Shown here: positions 6,088 through 6,377 of the stretch, piece after piece | Layout of the letters: every line of letters begins with the position of its first letter | How positions within the stretch are numbered: the stretch's first letter is position 1 | Assembly: GCA_011065065.1 (NCBI GenBank) | Contig: JAAKFL010000112.1 | Coordinates: forward strand, 1 to 6,377 | Reading direction: 5' to 3' | Length of the DNA stretch: 6,377 nt | DNA from: Chlamydiota bacterium | Lineage (GTDB): Bacteria; Chlamydiota; Chlamydiia; Chlamydiales; SLFE01 | Position numbers and translations under genes: made by a program | Notes under the pieces: generated by a model | What the model was told of the DNA's origin: nothing | The model's database searches: none | The model's input: only the letters and a program-made list of their open reading frames with translations

Positions 6088-6135
6088 AATTGTATATTAT
6101 TGTAATGGATTATTAATTTATTAAAGGTAAAAATT

Positions 6136-6377
6136 ATGCTTAATATAAATCCTTTTAATTGGATTTGGGGACCGCCATCTGCACCTCATGAACCCGATAC
6201 CGTTTCTATTGAGAGGACAGCTGAGGATAGTGAGGCCTTTTTATCGAATGCTAAGAGTGTTTTAGAGCCCTTAGGTTTATGGGATGAGGGGGTGAAGGAG
6301 CTAATTTTATCGATTTTGGGTGATAATGAGCTCTTTTTGGCTTTTAATCCCCTATTTGGATCTCTTCAAGACACTAA
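6136..6377 (+). CDS. Unrecognised protein, 5' part only (runs off window end)
   Basis: An open frame of 80 complete codons runs without a stop to the window edge, so the C-terminus is missing. AAAGG lies 8 bases before the ATG, good support for the start. The protein begins MLNINPFNWIWGPPSAPHEP, a Trp/Pro-rich opening. A predicted-soluble acidic stretch follows, with ERTAEDSEAFLSNAKSVLEP and then LWDEGVKELILSILGDNELF. No signal peptide or membrane helix is visible. I do not recognise a family. The segment at 48-67 has a hydrophobic spacing loosely like the first F-box helices but lacks the LP start and the VSxxW end, so I do not call it one. It is divergently arranged with the F-box gene. A second host-interaction protein is possible but unproven. 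Confidence 0.65.
   Translation, partial: MLNINPFNWIWGPPSAPHEPDTVSIERTAEDSEAFLSNAKSVLEPLGLWDEGVKELILSILGDNELFLAFNPLFGSLQDT

Larger units (their letters stand above)
5928..6135. other. AT-rich divergent intergenic region
   Basis: This 208-base spacer separates the F-box gene (minus) from the partial gene (plus) and must hold promoters for both. From about 6041 to 6125 it is nearly all A and T, sharply more so than the flanking coding DNA. No RNA gene, CRISPR unit or clear operator was seen. Confidence 0.6.

Overview
The window comes from a member of the phylum Chlamydiota, most likely an environmental (amoeba- or arthropod-associated, 'Parachlamydiales'-type) lineage rather than Chlamydia itself. 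Three things point there. The gene order sctJ - SctK-like - sctL - sctR - sctS - sctT is the one I recall for Chlamydia trachomatis CT559-CT564. The SctL protein carries the chlamydial C-terminal pattern (GGxIIETEGGIINAQLD). A eukaryote-like F-box protein gene lies right beside the cluster. The assignment rests on recalled family knowledge, not on a search.

Region 1 (about 1-4948, plus strand) is one tightly packed type III secretion (T3SS) operon. It encodes the inner-ring lipoprotein SctJ, a helical sorting-platform candidate in the sctK position, the ATPase stator SctL, and the export-gate proteins SctR, SctS and SctT. After sctT comes a second, complete, diverged sctS copy. Intergenic gaps run from a 4-base overlap to 16 bases, so co-transcription and translational coupling are likely. 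SctJ forms the membrane ring. SctR, SctS and SctT build the helical export gate inside it. SctL, with the SctK-like protein, belongs to the cytoplasmic platform that feeds substrates to the gate. No ATPase (SctN), SctQ, SctU, SctV or secretin gene is present in the window.

Region 2 (4949-5096) is a convergent intergenic spacer dominated by a perfect 42-bp inverted repeat around a 16-base A-rich loop. The arms contain four tandem 8-bp units of the type NNCAAAGA.

Region 3 (5097-5927, minus strand) encodes a 276-aa protein with an F-box near residues 58-98. It is a candidate secreted effector that could engage a host SCF ubiquitin ligase. Its C-terminal two thirds are unrecognised.

Region 4 (5928-6135) is a very AT-rich divergent intergenic region. 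From 6136 to the window end a plus-strand reading frame opens with a good ribosome binding site. It encodes the first 80 residues of an unrecognised protein cut off by the window edge.

The most notable item is the pair of full-length sctS paralogues flanking sctT, about 60 percent identical, which raises the possibility of a mixed or alternative export gate.
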